From Oscillospiraceae bacterium (GTDB lineage Bacteria > Bacillota > Clostridia > Oscillospirales > Oscillospiraceae), in NCBI GenBank assembly GCA_021770845.1, contig JAETQF010000018.1:1-49334 (forward strand): DNA of 49,334 nt, given 5' to 3'. This document shows positions 1 through 8,409 of the stretch, piece after piece. Position numbers and translations under genes: made by a program. How positions within the stretch are numbered: position 1 is the first letter of the stretch; the number at the start of each line of letters is the position of its first letter. The notes beneath the pieces were generated by a model, which ran no database searches, was not told the DNA's origin, and saw only the letters and a program-made list of their open reading frames with translations.

Positions 1-1
1 C

Positions 2-391
2 CCCGGCGCGGCGGCCCCCGGCAGTCTGGCCCGGCGGATCTTCCAGGCGGACGAGGCGGCCCGGCTGGCCCTGGCCCGCTCCGGCGTGCTGCGGGAGATC
101 GCGGGGCGGTTCAGCGGCCTCATCGGCTTCCAGCCCCTGAGCCAGGCCGCCCGGGAGGCGGTCACCGCCCGCCAGATCGCCGCCCTGGGCCGGGAATACG
201 GCCTGGACATCGCCCAGGTGGCCCCAGCCCTGGCCCAGGCCCTTACCCCCCGGGACGCCCTCTCCCTGCGCTCCAGCGTGCCCATGCTGGAGGGAACCCT
301 CACCCCCCTGTTCCTGGCCCACGCCCCGCTGGGGGGCCGCCCACTCCGTCTGGAGGGGCCGCCGGAGCACATGACGCTGAGCCCCATATGA
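2..391 (+). CDS. C-terminal fragment, probable Clp/AAA-type ATPase
   Basis: The reading frame is open from the window edge to a TGA at 389-391, so the 5' part of the gene is missing; a GTG at 86 is probably internal. About 129 residues are visible. The stretch REIAGRFSGLIGFQPLSQAA, followed by helical segments with a GLDIAQVAPAL pattern, resembles the end of a AAA large domain and the small alpha-helical domain of Clp-family ATPases, where the motif 'RIDEIIxFxPL' occurs. No Walker motif is visible because that part lies outside the window. A perfect 13-bp hairpin follows the stop codon directly. The family call is an inference from a short similarity and could be wrong; that this is a coding tail is much safer, from its frame, composition and terminator. 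Confidence 0.5.
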   Translation, partial: PGAAAPGSLARRIFQADEAARLALARSGVLREIAGRFSGLIGFQPLSQAAREAVTARQIAALGREYGLDIAQVAPALAQALTPRDALSLRSSVPMLEGTLTPLFLAHAPLGGRPLRLEGPPEHMTLSPI

Positions 392-393
392 AA

Positions 394-424
394 GCCCCCG
401 CCGGGAATCACTCCCGGCGGGGGC
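394..424. terminator. Bidirectional terminator hairpin between convergent genes
   Basis: A perfect 13-bp GC-rich stem (394-406 with 412-424) with a 5-nt loop lies between the stop at 391 (+) and the stop at 453 (-). T-tracts on both sides are short, so termination strength is uncertain, but the position between converging genes fits. Confidence 0.65.
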
Positions 425-452
425 CGCATCATTTCCGTGGGTTGTGGGGCAT

Positions 453-1673
453 TCAGGGCTTGGCGGATTCCGGCGCGCCGCTCTCGGGCGCTCCTGTGGC
501 CGGCGCCGGCGGCTCAGGGGCGGCGGTTTCAGGCCCGCTCAGGTGCAGCGTGAACTCCAGCTCTACCAGCTCCCCGGTGTCGGCGTCCACCTGGTAGAGG
601 TGCTCGCCGTCCACTCCCATCAGGTAGCTGCCCACAAAGCTGTAGGGCGCCACGCTGTCGTAGATATTCAGCCGGATGTAGGCCGTATCGTCCACCATCT
701 CCAGCACATCCTGGGGGAATACCTCGTAGTCCGCCATGGAGGTGCCCGGCAGCCCCAGCTCCGCCGGGGTCATGGATCGGATCTGGTTCTCCGCCTGCCG
801 GATGCCCACAGACTGCCCGCCGGGCTGCTGCTCCGGCCGCGGGGAGGTGACCTTGCCCTCCGCCTCGTCGGCGGTGACCACGCACTTCCCCTCCGCGTTT
901 GACCAGGTGATGCGCACGGTGAGCACCATATCCGGCGCCTCGTCCACCGGCGGGGCCGATTCCTCCGGCGGCGGGGACTGGCTGGGCTCCGCCGAGCTGT
1001 CCGGGGCGGCGCTCTCCCCCTCCTTCGGCTCCTCGGTGGGGGCCGGGGTCGCCTCCGCCTCCGGCTCCGGCTTGGGCAGATTCCGGGCCAGCAGCACCAT
1101 GCCCTCCGCCGCGGTGAAGTCAGGGGCGTCCTTGAGGCGCACAAACTCCTCGTCCACAATGGAGAAGGGGGGATCCGCCGCCTTCAGCTGGCTTACGTAG
1201 GTTTCCGCCGCCTTGCCCGCATCGTTCAGGTTGGTGTAGGTATAGGTGATGGTTTTGGCCAGCACGGCCAGCGCCCCGCTCTCGTCCGCCTCCAGCGCCA
1301 TGCCTGGGACAGACTCCTCCCCCACCTTCAGCTCCTCGGGCAGCTCCGGGGGCTTGGGCTCCTCCGTCGGCGTCGGTTCGGGATCCTGATTGCCAAACCG
1401 GGGCATGATGACAAAGAACACCAGCGCCGCGGCCACCGCCGCCACCACCACCGGGATGAGGATAAACAGCAGGATGGGCTTTTTCTTCTGGGGCTGCTCC
1501 CCCTCCTGCCCTTCCCCGTTCTCCTCGCCCTGGGGAGGCGCGCCCTTCCGGGGCTTCTTGGTGGGCTTTACCTTCTTGGGCGGCTTAGGCTTCTTCGCGG
1601 GCTTGGGCTTTTTGGCGGGCTTGGGCTTTTTCTCTTTGGGAGCCTTGGGCTCCTTGGGTTTTCCAAAGGGCAT
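453..1673 (-). CDS. Single-pass membrane protein with KPK-rich cytoplasmic tail (unknown function)
   Basis: A 406-residue protein I do not recognise. Residues 1-65 are strongly basic with repeated KKPKPAKKPKP units. Residues about 66-90 form one transmembrane helix (PILLFILIPVVVAAVAAALV). The rest should be extracytoplasmic: a P/E-rich spacer, a small mixed alpha/beta region (about 120-200), a long acidic S/P/E linker (200-245), a second compact region ending near residue 375, and an A/P-rich tail. With positive charges on the N-side, the N-terminus should be inside. The start has a good site (AGAGGTGG, about 8 nt upstream). It follows the FtsA-like gene by 28 nt, so the two are probably co-transcribed and could act together at the membrane; that is inference. 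The basic tail might bind nucleic acid, phospholipid heads or an acidic partner. Confidence 0.8.
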   Translation of the reverse strand: MPFGKPKEPKAPKEKKPKPAKKPKPAKKPKPPKKVKPTKKPRKGAPPQGEENGEGQEGEQPQKKKPILLFILIPVVVAAVAAALVFFVIMPRFGNQDPEPTPTEEPKPPELPEELKVGEESVPGMALEADESGALAVLAKTITYTYTNLNDAGKAAETYVSQLKAADPPFSIVDEEFVRLKDAPDFTAAEGMVLLARNLPKPEPEAEATPAPTEEPKEGESAAPDSSAEPSQSPPPEESAPPVDEAPDMVLTVRITWSNAEGKCVVTADEAEGKVTSPRPEQQPGGQSVGIRQAENQIRSMTPAELGLPGTSMADYEVFPQDVLEMVDDTAYIRLNIYDSVAPYSFVGSYLMGVDGEHLYQVDADTGELVELEFTLHLSGPETAAPEPPAPATGAPESGAPESAKP

Positions 1674-1701
1674 GGGAATACCACCTCTTGCGTTGTTTCA
1701 A

Positions 1702-3591
1702 TCAAGCCAGCATAATGCTGACCGAATCCTGCTCCTTGAGCTGGTGCTGGAAGCCCCGCTCCTGGCCGTTGACCTCCAGGCGCACCGCCCGATCCAGGTG
1801 CTCGAAGTCGATGCCGGAGTACTCCAGCAGATCCATCAGATAATAGGGCGCGCCGTTGTCCTTGATGGGCAGGGTCAGCGGCTCCCCGTTGAGGATCAGG
1901 TGCAGCTCCCGCCCGCCCTGGGCGGGGGCGGCGGGCCGGACGGGGGCGGGCTGGGGCGCGGGAGCCGGAGCCGCCGGCGCGGCCTGTACCGGGGCGGCGG
2001 GGGCGGTCTGCCGCATGGTGAGGATCACGTCCCCCTGGCTCAGACGGATATCCAGCGGGGCCTGGACGTTGTTCACCAGCGCCGTGCCGTAGAAGCCGGG
2101 GCCCAGCAGCTCCCCCAGGGTGCGGTGGGCGTCCTCTCCGGCCCGGGCGGGGACAAAGTGGATCTGATCCCCCGCGTGGATCACCGCGGACAGGGAGGCC
2201 TCCTCCCCGTTCACCTCCAGCACCGCGGGCACCGCGGGCTCGCCCCGCAGCACCATCCGCTTGCCGTCCACGGTGAGGGTCAGGCTCTTGCCCGTCTTGC
2301 CCACCATGTCGGCGTAGCTGTAGCCGTTCATCAGCAGGATATCCCGCAGGGTCAGCACCCCGTTGCGGAACAGCTTGGCGCTCTGCCCGTTGAGCAGCAC
2401 CACATAGCTGTCGTTCAGCAGGCCCAGCCCGGCGGAGACGGCGATGCCCAGGGGGGTGGCGTACTCGGGCCGCTCCAGCTCCAGGCTGTCGGAGAAGGCG
2501 CTGAGGGCGAAGTTGTTCCCCGCGATGGCCACCCGCTTCTCATCCATCTCCAGCTTTTCCGCCACCCGCTCCCGCAGGCCGGACAGCTTGCTGCCGCCAC
2601 CCGCCAGGAACACGGCGGAGGGCGCGGTGTTGTTGACGCTCAAAATCTGCTTGGCGATGGCCTCCGCCAGCTTCTCCATGGGCTCCTGGATGGCCTGGAT
2701 GACCTCCGGGGCCGCCACCCGCTCCTCCTGGCCCAGGATGTTCCGGCATCGGATGAGCTCCTCCGACTCCCCCAGGGCCCGCTTGATCTCCTCGGCGGTC
2801 TTGAAGTCCACCAGGAAGGCGCGCATGATGGCCTCCGTCACCTCGTCCCCGGCCACGGTGGCCATGGTGTAGCCCACCACGCTGCCGTCCCGGCACAGGG
2901 CGATGTCGGTAGTGCCCGCGCCGATGTCCACCAGCGCCAGGTTCAGCAGCCGCAGCTCCGCCGGAATGGCGGCGTTCATGGCCGCGATGGGCTCCAGCGT
3001 CATGCTGGCCACCTGGAGATCCGCCGCCCGCATGGCGGCGTACAGGCTCTCCACCACCTCCCCGGGCAGGAAGGTGGCCACCACGTCGGCCTCCACCTTG
3101 CGCCCGGTGTGGTACAGCAGGTTGTTCAGGGGATAGTTGTCCAGCCGGTACTGGGCCACGGTATAGCCCACCAGGAACATCTGCCGCCGGGCCTCGCCGT
3201 CCCCCTGGAGGGCCTCCTCGGCGGCGGACACCGCCCCGGCCTCCAGCCGGCTGATCTCCTCCTGGTCAATGGACTGCTCCTCGGGCAGCTCCAGAGTGAA
3301 GGAGCCCGCCTGGGTGCGCAAGGCCCGCCCGGCGGCGGCCACGCACACCCGCTCCAGGCGCACGCCTAAGCGATCCTCCAGCCGCTGGGTCACCGTTTTG
3401 GCCAGCCCGGCCACCTGCCGGATGTCGTCGATCTGGCCGTCCATCATGGCCCGTTTGCCGTGCTCGGCCAGCTCCACATCCAGCACCTTCAGCCGATCCC
3501 CCATGGGCCGGCCCACCACGCCCACCACGCTGCGCGTGCCGATATCCAGGGCATAGATCAGATCCTTGTCCTGCGCCATTAACTCTGCCAT
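1702..3591 (-). CDS. FtsA-like actin-fold ATPase (SHS2/FtsA family)
   Basis: 629 residues from the ATG at 3591, which has a GGGAGGAT site 6-9 nt upstream; an in-frame start further upstream at 3693 has no such site and would add a non-conserved leader. Actin-fold signatures are clear: phosphate-1 loop ALDIGTRSVVGVVG near residue 14, phosphate-2 loop LVDIGAGTTDIALC near 213, and the adenosine motif VFLAGGGSKLSGL near 310. Between the first two is an FtsA-like SHS2/1C subdomain. After about residue 380 comes a long extension with two small beta-rich modules joined by an A/P linker; no C-terminal amphipathic membrane helix like that of classical FtsA is evident. No ftsZ or ftsQ lies nearby, so it is probably not the housekeeping FtsA. 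PilM is a possible alternative, but no pil genes are present. Precise role unknown. Confidence 0.85.
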   Translation of the reverse strand: MAELMAQDKDLIYALDIGTRSVVGVVGRPMGDRLKVLDVELAEHGKRAMMDGQIDDIRQVAGLAKTVTQRLEDRLGVRLERVCVAAAGRALRTQAGSFTLELPEEQSIDQEEISRLEAGAVSAAEEALQGDGEARRQMFLVGYTVAQYRLDNYPLNNLLYHTGRKVEADVVATFLPGEVVESLYAAMRAADLQVASMTLEPIAAMNAAIPAELRLLNLALVDIGAGTTDIALCRDGSVVGYTMATVAGDEVTEAIMRAFLVDFKTAEEIKRALGESEELIRCRNILGQEERVAAPEVIQAIQEPMEKLAEAIAKQILSVNNTAPSAVFLAGGGSKLSGLRERVAEKLEMDEKRVAIAGNNFALSAFSDSLELERPEYATPLGIAVSAGLGLLNDSYVVLLNGQSAKLFRNGVLTLRDILLMNGYSYADMVGKTGKSLTLTVDGKRMVLRGEPAVPAVLEVNGEEASLSAVIHAGDQIHFVPARAGEDAHRTLGELLGPGFYGTALVNNVQAPLDIRLSQGDVILTMRQTAPAAPVQAAPAAPAPAPQPAPVRPAAPAQGGRELHLILNGEPLTLPIKDNGAPYYLMDLLEYSGIDFEHLDRAVRLEVNGQERGFQHQLKEQDSVSIMLA

Positions 3592-3660
3592 GGGGCCATC
3601 CTCCCTGTTTCGTGGTTTTGTCTCCGCCCGGGCCGGCCGGTCCCAGCCCGCATAAGAGAA

Positions 3661-3691
3661 GCCAGGAGGCGGCAAGCTGCCGCCTCCTGGC
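3661..3691 (-). terminator. Terminator hairpin downstream of the MCP gene
   Basis: A perfect 14-bp stem (3661-3674 with 3678-3691, 3-nt loop) lies 15 nt after the MCP stop on the minus strand and is followed there by a T-rich stretch (TTCTCTTATG). It should reduce read-through into the FtsA-like gene. I see no convincing promoter in the 70 nt between it and that gene. Confidence 0.7.
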
Positions 3692-3705
3692 AACCCTCGT
3701 GATCT

Positions 3706-5490
3706 TTAATACTTGCTGAACACGCTGGACGCGGAAGTGTCGTGGCTGGACGCGGCGTCGTAGCTCTCCTCATAGGAGGGCGCGGCGGCGCTGTAGGCGG
3801 GCTGGGCCGCACCGGCATACCCGTCCTGGCGCAGCTTGAAGCGGGCCAGCAGCTCCTTCATCAGGGCGGCCTGGCTGGACAGCTCCTCGCTGGCGGCGGC
3901 GGACTGCTCGCTGGTGGCGGAGTTGGTCTGCACCACGCTGGAGATCTGGTCGATGCCCTCGGTCACCTGGGCGATGGCCTCGGACTCCTCCTCGGCGGAC
4001 TTGGTGATCTGCGCCACAGTCTCCACCACCAACCCGGCGCGCTCGTTGGTAGTCAGGAGGGACTCGGACACCCGCTGGACAATGTTACTGCCCTCCTTCA
4101 CGGAGTTGATGGAACGGTCGATAAGATCCTTGGTGGCCTTGGCGGCCTGATCGGACTTGGAGGCCAGGTTACGCACCTCGTCGGCCACCACGGCGAAGCC
4201 CTTGCCGGCGCTGCCCGCCCGGGCGGCCTCCACAGCGGCGTTCAGGGCCAGGATGTTGGTCTGGAAGGCGATATTCTCAATGGTGTCGATGATCTTGCCG
4301 ATCTCCTCGGAGGACTCGGAGATCTTCTCCATGGCGGCCACCATCTGCTGCATATACTCGGAACACTCGCTCAGGCTCTGGCCGGCGCCCTGGGTATGGG
4401 AAGCGGCCTGCTCGCTGTTCTCGGCGTTCTTGCGGGCGTTGTTGGAGATCTCCGCGATGGTGGCGGACAGCTCCTCCACGGCGCTGGCCTGCTCGGTGGC
4501 GCCCTGGGCCAGCGCCTGGGCCCCGGTGGACACCTGCTCCGCGCCGGCGGAGACCTGCTCCGCGCTCTGGTTGATCTGGGTCAGGGCGTCGCTCAGGCCG
4601 CGGTTGATGGCCCGCACGGAGGTGAGGATGCTGCTCAGGGCGCCCACATACATATTGGCGTCCTTGGAGCGCACGTCGAAGTTGCCGTTGCCCATCTCCT
4701 CCAGCAGACGGCAGGTGTCGCTGATGACATCGCCCAGCACGTTCTGGCTGGTGCGCAGGGCCTCGCACATATCGCCCAGCTCGCTGGTGCTGTGGTAGTC
4801 CACGGGGATGTCCAGCTTGCCCTGGCTGAAGCCCTCCAGGGCGTTATGTACCTGCTGGGCGGGGACGGTGATGGACTTGATGATGATCAGGGCGATGCGC
4901 AGCACAATAATGGTGGCGATCACCATCACGGCCAGGATGATGCCCAAGACGATATTGGACACCATGTCCTGCTGCTTGATGATAGCTTCCTCGGCGTCCG
5001 AGATCTCCTGGGCCAGCTGGTTGCCGGCGTCGGCCATCTGGTTCAGCACCGGGGTGCAGTCCGACACGATCAGCAGCGCGGCCTGATCCTGATCGGTGCG
5101 GGTGACGGAGGCAATGGCCTGCGCCTCCTTAATCCAGCTGTTGGTCAGCGTGGTGAACTTATCCAGGGAGGTCTTGTCCTCCAGGGGATACATACTGGTC
5201 AGCTGCTGCAGATCCTGCTCCAGCTCGGTTATCTTCGAGGCGGTGGCGTCCAGGCTGCCGGTCTGGCCGGACAGCACCGCGTCCCGCAGGTTGCGGGCGG
5301 CGATGTTATAGTCGATACGGCTCTTGGACACCATGTTATTGGCCCCTACATAGCGATCCAAAATATTGTTGTACTGGTTCTTCTGCACGTTCATCAGGAT
5401 GAGCGAAGCGACGATGATCGCCACGGAAATCACGATGGTGACTCCGAACCCCAAAATCAGGCTCTTTTTGATCTTCATGTTTTTGATCAT
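3706..5490 (-). CDS. Methyl-accepting chemotaxis protein
   Basis: A 594-residue transmembrane chemoreceptor. TM1 is about residues 10-32. An extracytoplasmic four-helix-bundle-type sensor (MCP_4HB-like, about 33-175) follows, then TM2 (about 176-203), a HAMP domain (about 205-262), and the signalling coiled coil. The hairpin tip that contacts CheA/CheW is intact ([20 protein letters not shown] near 410-430, then [15 protein letters not shown]). A Tyr/Ser/Ala-rich flexible C-terminus ends in FSKY rather than a classical CheR-tethering pentapeptide. The start has AGGAGG 9 nt upstream. It lies 35 nt downstream of the FtsE-like gene, so it is probably co-transcribed with it. It should feed CheA, which is encoded elsewhere, and be tuned by the CheC/CheD/CheV set in this window. 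Ligand unknown. Confidence 0.95.
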   Translation of the reverse strand: MIKNMKIKKSLILGFGVTIVISVAIIVASLILMNVQKNQYNNILDRYVGANNMVSKSRIDYNIAARNLRDAVLSGQTGSLDATASKITELEQDLQQLTSMYPLEDKTSLDKFTTLTNSWIKEAQAIASVTRTDQDQAALLIVSDCTPVLNQMADAGNQLAQEISDAEEAIIKQQDMVSNIVLGIILAVMVIATIIVLRIALIIIKSITVPAQQVHNALEGFSQGKLDIPVDYHSTSELGDMCEALRTSQNVLGDVISDTCRLLEEMGNGNFDVRSKDANMYVGALSSILTSVRAINRGLSDALTQINQSAEQVSAGAEQVSTGAQALAQGATEQASAVEELSATIAEISNNARKNAENSEQAASHTQGAGQSLSECSEYMQQMVAAMEKISESSEEIGKIIDTIENIAFQTNILALNAAVEAARAGSAGKGFAVVADEVRNLASKSDQAAKATKDLIDRSINSVKEGSNIVQRVSESLLTTNERAGLVVETVAQITKSAEEESEAIAQVTEGIDQISSVVQTNSATSEQSAAASEELSSQAALMKELLARFKLRQDGYAGAAQPAYSAAAPSYEESYDAASSHDTSASSVFSKY

Positions 5491-5525
5491 GGACTCTTTC
5501 CTCCTAATTTTCTTGACTGTGATTT

Positions 5526-6302
5526 CTATATCAAATCGGCTCCGAACTTGGAAGGGGGGGAAATTCTTTTCTCCCGCTCCAGTACGTCCCCGTATTTTCC
5601 CTTCTGCACGTCCCCCACAATCCGGCCGGCGGACATGGTGATCACCCTGCGGCGGAGTATGTTCACATACTGGCTGTCATGGGTGGCCATCACCACCGTG
5701 GTGCCCCTGCGGTTGATGTCGTTGAGCAAATGCAGGGTATCCCAGATGCAGTCGTCGTCCAGGTTGGCGGTGATCTCGTCCAGCACCAGGATGGGCGGGC
5801 TGGCGATCAGCGCCCGGGCCAGTTCCACCCGGCGGCACTGCCCGATTGACAGCTCCACCGGGTATTTCTTTTCCACGCCCTTCAGCCCCACCAGGCCAAG
5901 CACCTTCTTGATCCGCAGATCCACCAGCCGGGGGTTCTCCCGTCCAAAGGCGATCTTCACGGCCAGGGCCAGATTTTCCCCGATGGTTTTTTTTCGGATC
6001 AGGGTGGGATCCTGCCAGATCTTGCCGAACATCATGGCCGCCCGGTTCCGGCTGAGCTTCAGCATCCAGCCCAGCTCCTTCTCGTCTATACAGACCCTGC
6101 CCTGGTTGGGCTTTGTCTCCCCGGTGATCAGGCGCAGCAGGGTGCTTTTCCCGGAGCCGCTGGCCCCCACCACAAAGACAAATTCGCCCTGCCGGATGGT
6201 GAGGTTCACCTCCTCCACACCCATGTCGATATGTACCGGGCCCTTTCGTCGGCGTTTGGGCTTATAGAATTTTGACACATTTTCCAGTTCAATCGTGGGC
6301 AT
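5526..6302 (-). CDS. FtsE-like ABC transporter ATPase without FtsX
   Basis: 258 residues with all the ABC ATPase signatures: Walker [10 protein letters not shown] (46-54), Q-loop Gln97 (KIWQDPTLI), signature [15 protein letters not shown] (151-165), Walker B ILVLDE (171-176) and switch His208 (MATHD). The end of the Walker B region and the phrase [14 protein letters not shown] match FtsE, whose partner FtsX links ATP hydrolysis to peptidoglycan hydrolases at the division site. Two oddities: the signature reads LSIGQ rather than LSGGQ, and no FtsX-type permease is adjacent. The next gene downstream is an MCP. It could serve a distant FtsX, or have been recruited to another job near the chemoreceptor. 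Start ATG at 6302 has GGGGAG 6 nt upstream. The family call is firm; the function is not. Confidence 0.85.
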   Translation of the reverse strand: MPTIELENVSKFYKPKRRRKGPVHIDMGVEEVNLTIRQGEFVFVVGASGSGKSTLLRLITGETKPNQGRVCIDEKELGWMLKLSRNRAAMMFGKIWQDPTLIRKKTIGENLALAVKIAFGRENPRLVDLRIKKVLGLVGLKGVEKKYPVELSIGQCRRVELARALIASPPILVLDEITANLDDDCIWDTLHLLNDINRRGTTVVMATHDSQYVNILRRRVITMSAGRIVGDVQKGKYGDVLEREKRISPPSKFGADLI

Positions 6303-6351
6303 ACGCTACTCCCCAACGGCGGGCGAAATTGGCCGGGCCATATACTTTCCA

Positions 6352-6379
6352 TTGAAAAAGGCGAAACTTCTGATATAAT
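6352..6379 (+). promoter_or_regulatory. Sigma-A-type promoter for the C39 peptidase gene
   Basis: TTGAAA (6352-6357), 16-nt spacer, TATAAT (6374-6379) preceded by TGA, giving an extended -10. Predicted transcript start is near 6386, which leaves a leader of about 140 nt before the ATG at 6527. Confidence 0.7.
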
Positions 6380-6432
6380 ACATCATGTGGCCCTTTGTAA
6401 GCCGGCTGCGCCCTTCCAAAAGGCCAACCAAT

Positions 6433-6461
6433 ATTATAGCACGAATTTGTTCCAGATGGAA
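6433..6461 (-). promoter_or_regulatory. Sigma-A-type promoter for the FtsE-like/MCP operon
   Basis: On the minus strand an extended -10, TGC TATAAT (6441-6433), lies at the right distance from a poor -35 (TTCCAT, 6461-6456; 17-nt spacer). The predicted start is near 6426, about 124 nt before the FtsE-like ATG. This promoter and the plus-strand promoter at 6352-6379 fire toward each other. Confidence 0.55.
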
Positions 6462-6526
6462 GGGCCTTTAATGTCTTTTTTTCGCCGGACGGGTGGAATT
6501 GATTCCCATTGAAAGGAGGCGGTACA

Positions 6527-7465
6527 ATGCGGCGCACCTTTGTCATCCGGCACACCAAGCGAAACATTGTGCTGGCCTCCCTGCTGGCCCTGCTGTGCAT
6601 CGGCGCGGCGGAGCTCACCGCCTGCCGCTACTTCGAGCCCGAGATCTATGAGCGCATCGTCTCCCCCGTGCGGTATGCCGCCGGGGTGGTGGTGGACACG
6701 GGCAAGGCCGGTCTGGACGCCGCCGCCCGGTTCTGCCGGAACACGGCGGACAGCCTCTCCCAATTCGCCTCGGACACGGCGGCCCAGGCCGCCGCCTTCT
6801 GGGAGGAGCTCACCACTCCAAAGGACGTCCCCAACCGGTACCGCCCGCCGTCCCGCGGCGATCCCGACGTCTCCGCCGAGCCCACCGAGCCCCCCGTCAC
6901 CGAGCTGCGGCGGGAGGGAAACCGGGAGATCCTCACCGGCGGAACAGTGGATATCGTGTACTACTGCCAGTCCGCGCCGGAGTGGGCGGATCAGCCCTAC
7001 GGCACCGACACCATCGGGCCCTACGGCTGCGGCCCCACGGTCATGGCCATCGCGGTGGCCAGCCTGACGGATATCCCCGCCGACCCGGCCTCCATGGCAG
7101 CCTGGGCCGTGGCCAACGGCCACTGGGCCCGCAGGGGCGGTTCCCGCCATTCCATCATCCAGGGCGCGGCGGCGGGCTTCGGCATTGAGGCCGCCCCCTT
7201 CCCCTCCCGGGAGGCGGAGGATCTGACGGCCGCCCTGCGGCAGGGGAAGCTGCTGGTGGCCCTGGTGGGCCCCGGCCACTTCACCGACGGCGGGCACTTC
7301 ATCCTCCTCCGGGGGATCACCGACTCGGGCGAGGTGCTGGTGGCGGATCCCAACAGCCCGGAACGCAGCCTGATGCTCTGGGAGCCCCAGCTCATCCTGG
7401 ACGAGCTGTCCTCCGCCCGGGACAACGGCGCGCCTCTCTGGGTGCTGTCCCCGCCTGGTACTTAG
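6527..7465 (+). CDS. Membrane-anchored C39-family cysteine peptidase
   Basis: 312 residues from the ATG at 6527 (AAAGGAGG 7 nt upstream; an upstream in-frame TTG at 6509 overlaps that site and is unlikely). A short basic N-terminus and a hydrophobic helix (about 13-31) suggest a signal anchor, followed by a helical stalk (35-95), a P/E-rich linker (98-125), and a Peptidase_C39_2-type domain. The probable catalytic residues are Cys168 in GPYGCGPT, His257 in GGHFILLRG and Asp274 (ADPNSP). The domain is therefore probably outside the membrane, acting on peptides or wall-associated proteins. It is not a C39-ABC bacteriocin exporter because no ABC domain is present. It has its own promoter and a strong terminator and faces away from its neighbours. 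Substrate unknown. Confidence 0.8.
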   Translation: MRRTFVIRHTKRNIVLASLLALLCIGAAELTACRYFEPEIYERIVSPVRYAAGVVVDTGKAGLDAAARFCRNTADSLSQFASDTAAQAAAFWEELTTPKDVPNRYRPPSRGDPDVSAEPTEPPVTELRREGNREILTGGTVDIVYYCQSAPEWADQPYGTDTIGPYGCGPTVMAIAVASLTDIPADPASMAAWAVANGHWARRGGSRHSIIQGAAAGFGIEAAPFPSREAEDLTAALRQGKLLVALVGPGHFTDGGHFILLRGITDSGEVLVADPNSPERSLMLWEPQLILDELSSARDNGAPLWVLSPPGT

Positions 7466-7492
7466 AAGCTGGTTCCTGAGTCTTTTCACGGA

Positions 7493-7522
7493 ATATCGGC
7501 CCGGCGTCCACCGGGCCGATAT
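7493..7522. terminator. Hairpin in the convergent intergenic region
   Basis: A perfect 12-bp stem (7493-7504 with 7511-7522, 6-nt loop) with only weak T-richness on either side. It lies just upstream (for the plus strand) of the stronger terminator at 7528-7569 and may mainly serve the minus-strand fliD-fliS transcript. Confidence 0.45.
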
Positions 7523-7527
7523 GTTCG

Positions 7528-7569
7528 CCTGCGCGCCCCCCTTCCGGCAGGGCGCGCAGGTTTCTTTTA
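7528..7569 (+). terminator. Rho-independent terminator of the C39 peptidase gene
   Basis: An 11-bp GC-rich stem (7528-7538 with 7550-7560) is followed by a T-rich tract, TTTCTTTT (7561-7568), as expected for an intrinsic terminator on the plus strand. It abuts the stop codon of the convergent chaperone gene. Confidence 0.8.
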
Positions 7570-7983
7570 TCCCTGCAGGCCGTTGGGCTGGGAGGCGGTA
7601 TTCTCCCGCCCCAGCCGCTGGTTCAGCACCTTGTCCAGCTCTATAATCTGATTGAGCCGGCGGCGGTTGGCCGCCACCTGTTCGCAAAGCATCTGCTGGG
7701 TTCGTTCTCCCGGCTGGGCCGGGGGGCCGCCGTTCAGCATGGCGGCCAGCGCGGCGGCCTCGTCTCCCCCGTGCAGGGCCTCCAGCTGCTCCCGGACGGC
7801 CTGATCCGCGGCCTGGAGCTTTCCCAGCGGCTCCTCCCGCATGGCCACCAGCATCTGCATACTCACCCGATCGTTGCGGTCGATGGCCTGCCCCAGCTGC
7901 CGGGTCAGATCCTCCAGCTCGTTGAGCAGGTTGCCCGTCCGCTTCATCTGCACCAGGGCGTCCATTACCGTTTTCTCCGTCAT
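7567..7983 (-). CDS. Putative flagellar export chaperone (FliT/FlgN-like)
   Basis: A 138-residue, almost entirely helical protein (heptad-like segments about 1-70 and 90-130), of the size of FliT and FlgN chaperones. Its ATG overlaps the fliS stop (ATGA, 4-nt overlap), so the two are translationally coupled. Position directly after fliD-fliS is where fliT sits in many bacteria. No diagnostic motif is visible, so the assignment rests on position, length and helicity. It would hold FliD or hook-junction proteins unfolded until export. Cys is rare (one) and there is no signal peptide, consistent with a cytosolic role. Confidence 0.6.
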   Translation of the reverse strand: MTEKTVMDALVQMKRTGNLLNELEDLTRQLGQAIDRNDRVSMQMLVAMREEPLGKLQAADQAVREQLEALHGGDEAAALAAMLNGGPPAQPGERTQQMLCEQVAANRRRLNQIIELDKVLNQRLGRENTASQPNGLQG

Positions 7984-8384
7984 GCCTGCCCTCCGGCGTC
8001 CTGGCCCTGCTCCTCAGCCTTCTGGGCTTCCCGGAAGGAATCCCGCAGCTCGCCCACCATGGTTTTCACCCGATCCAGCTCGGTCTTGTTCCGGCCGGCC
8101 TTCACCCGGTTCAGCTCGAAGCAGAAATAGTCGTACAGGCGGTTCAGGTTCCGGCTGATGGGGTACTGCATATCCAGGGTGTCGTCCAGGTAGCGGATGA
8201 TGTCCAGCCCCCGATCCACGCTGGCCTCAAACAGGCCGTAGTCCTTTTTGTCCAGGGCCAGGCTCGCCCGGAACAGCCGCTTTACCAGCTCGTCGTACAA
8301 CAGCAGCAGCAGCTCGGCGGGGGACATCTCGTTGATGCCCTGCTCCTGATAGCCCTGATACCCCTGGTAGCCTTTACGATCCAT
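7980..8384 (-). CDS. fliS: Flagellin export chaperone FliS
   Basis: 134 residues. FliS binds the C-terminus of flagellin in the cytosol and delivers it to the export gate. Family features are present: an N-terminal Tyr-rich cap (YQGYQGYQEQGI), the helix SPAELLLLLYDELVKRL near residue 21, and a four-helix bundle ending in a charged tail (about 115-134). Start ATG at 8384 has AAGGAG 8 nt upstream. It lies 25 nt after fliD and overlaps the next gene by 4 nt, so fliD-fliS-chaperone form one operon. Flagellin itself is not in the window. Confidence 0.93.
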   Translation of the reverse strand: MDRKGYQGYQGYQEQGINEMSPAELLLLLYDELVKRLFRASLALDKKDYGLFEASVDRGLDIIRYLDDTLDMQYPISRNLNRLYDYFCFELNRVKAGRNKTELDRVKTMVGELRDSFREAQKAEEQGQDAGGQA

Positions 8385-8409
8385 GCTTGACTCCTTCTTG
8401 GTCTGTGAT

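Noticed and set aside
3589..3693. Upstream in-frame ATG extending the FtsA-like protein by 34 residues
   Set aside because: The extension has no ribosome site, overlaps the terminator hairpin, and the conserved protein begins at 3591.
6418..6482. Possible attenuator in the C39 gene leader (short repeats and a T-run near 6475-6482)
   Set aside because: Pairing arms are short with a loop of about 37 nt; too weak to call.
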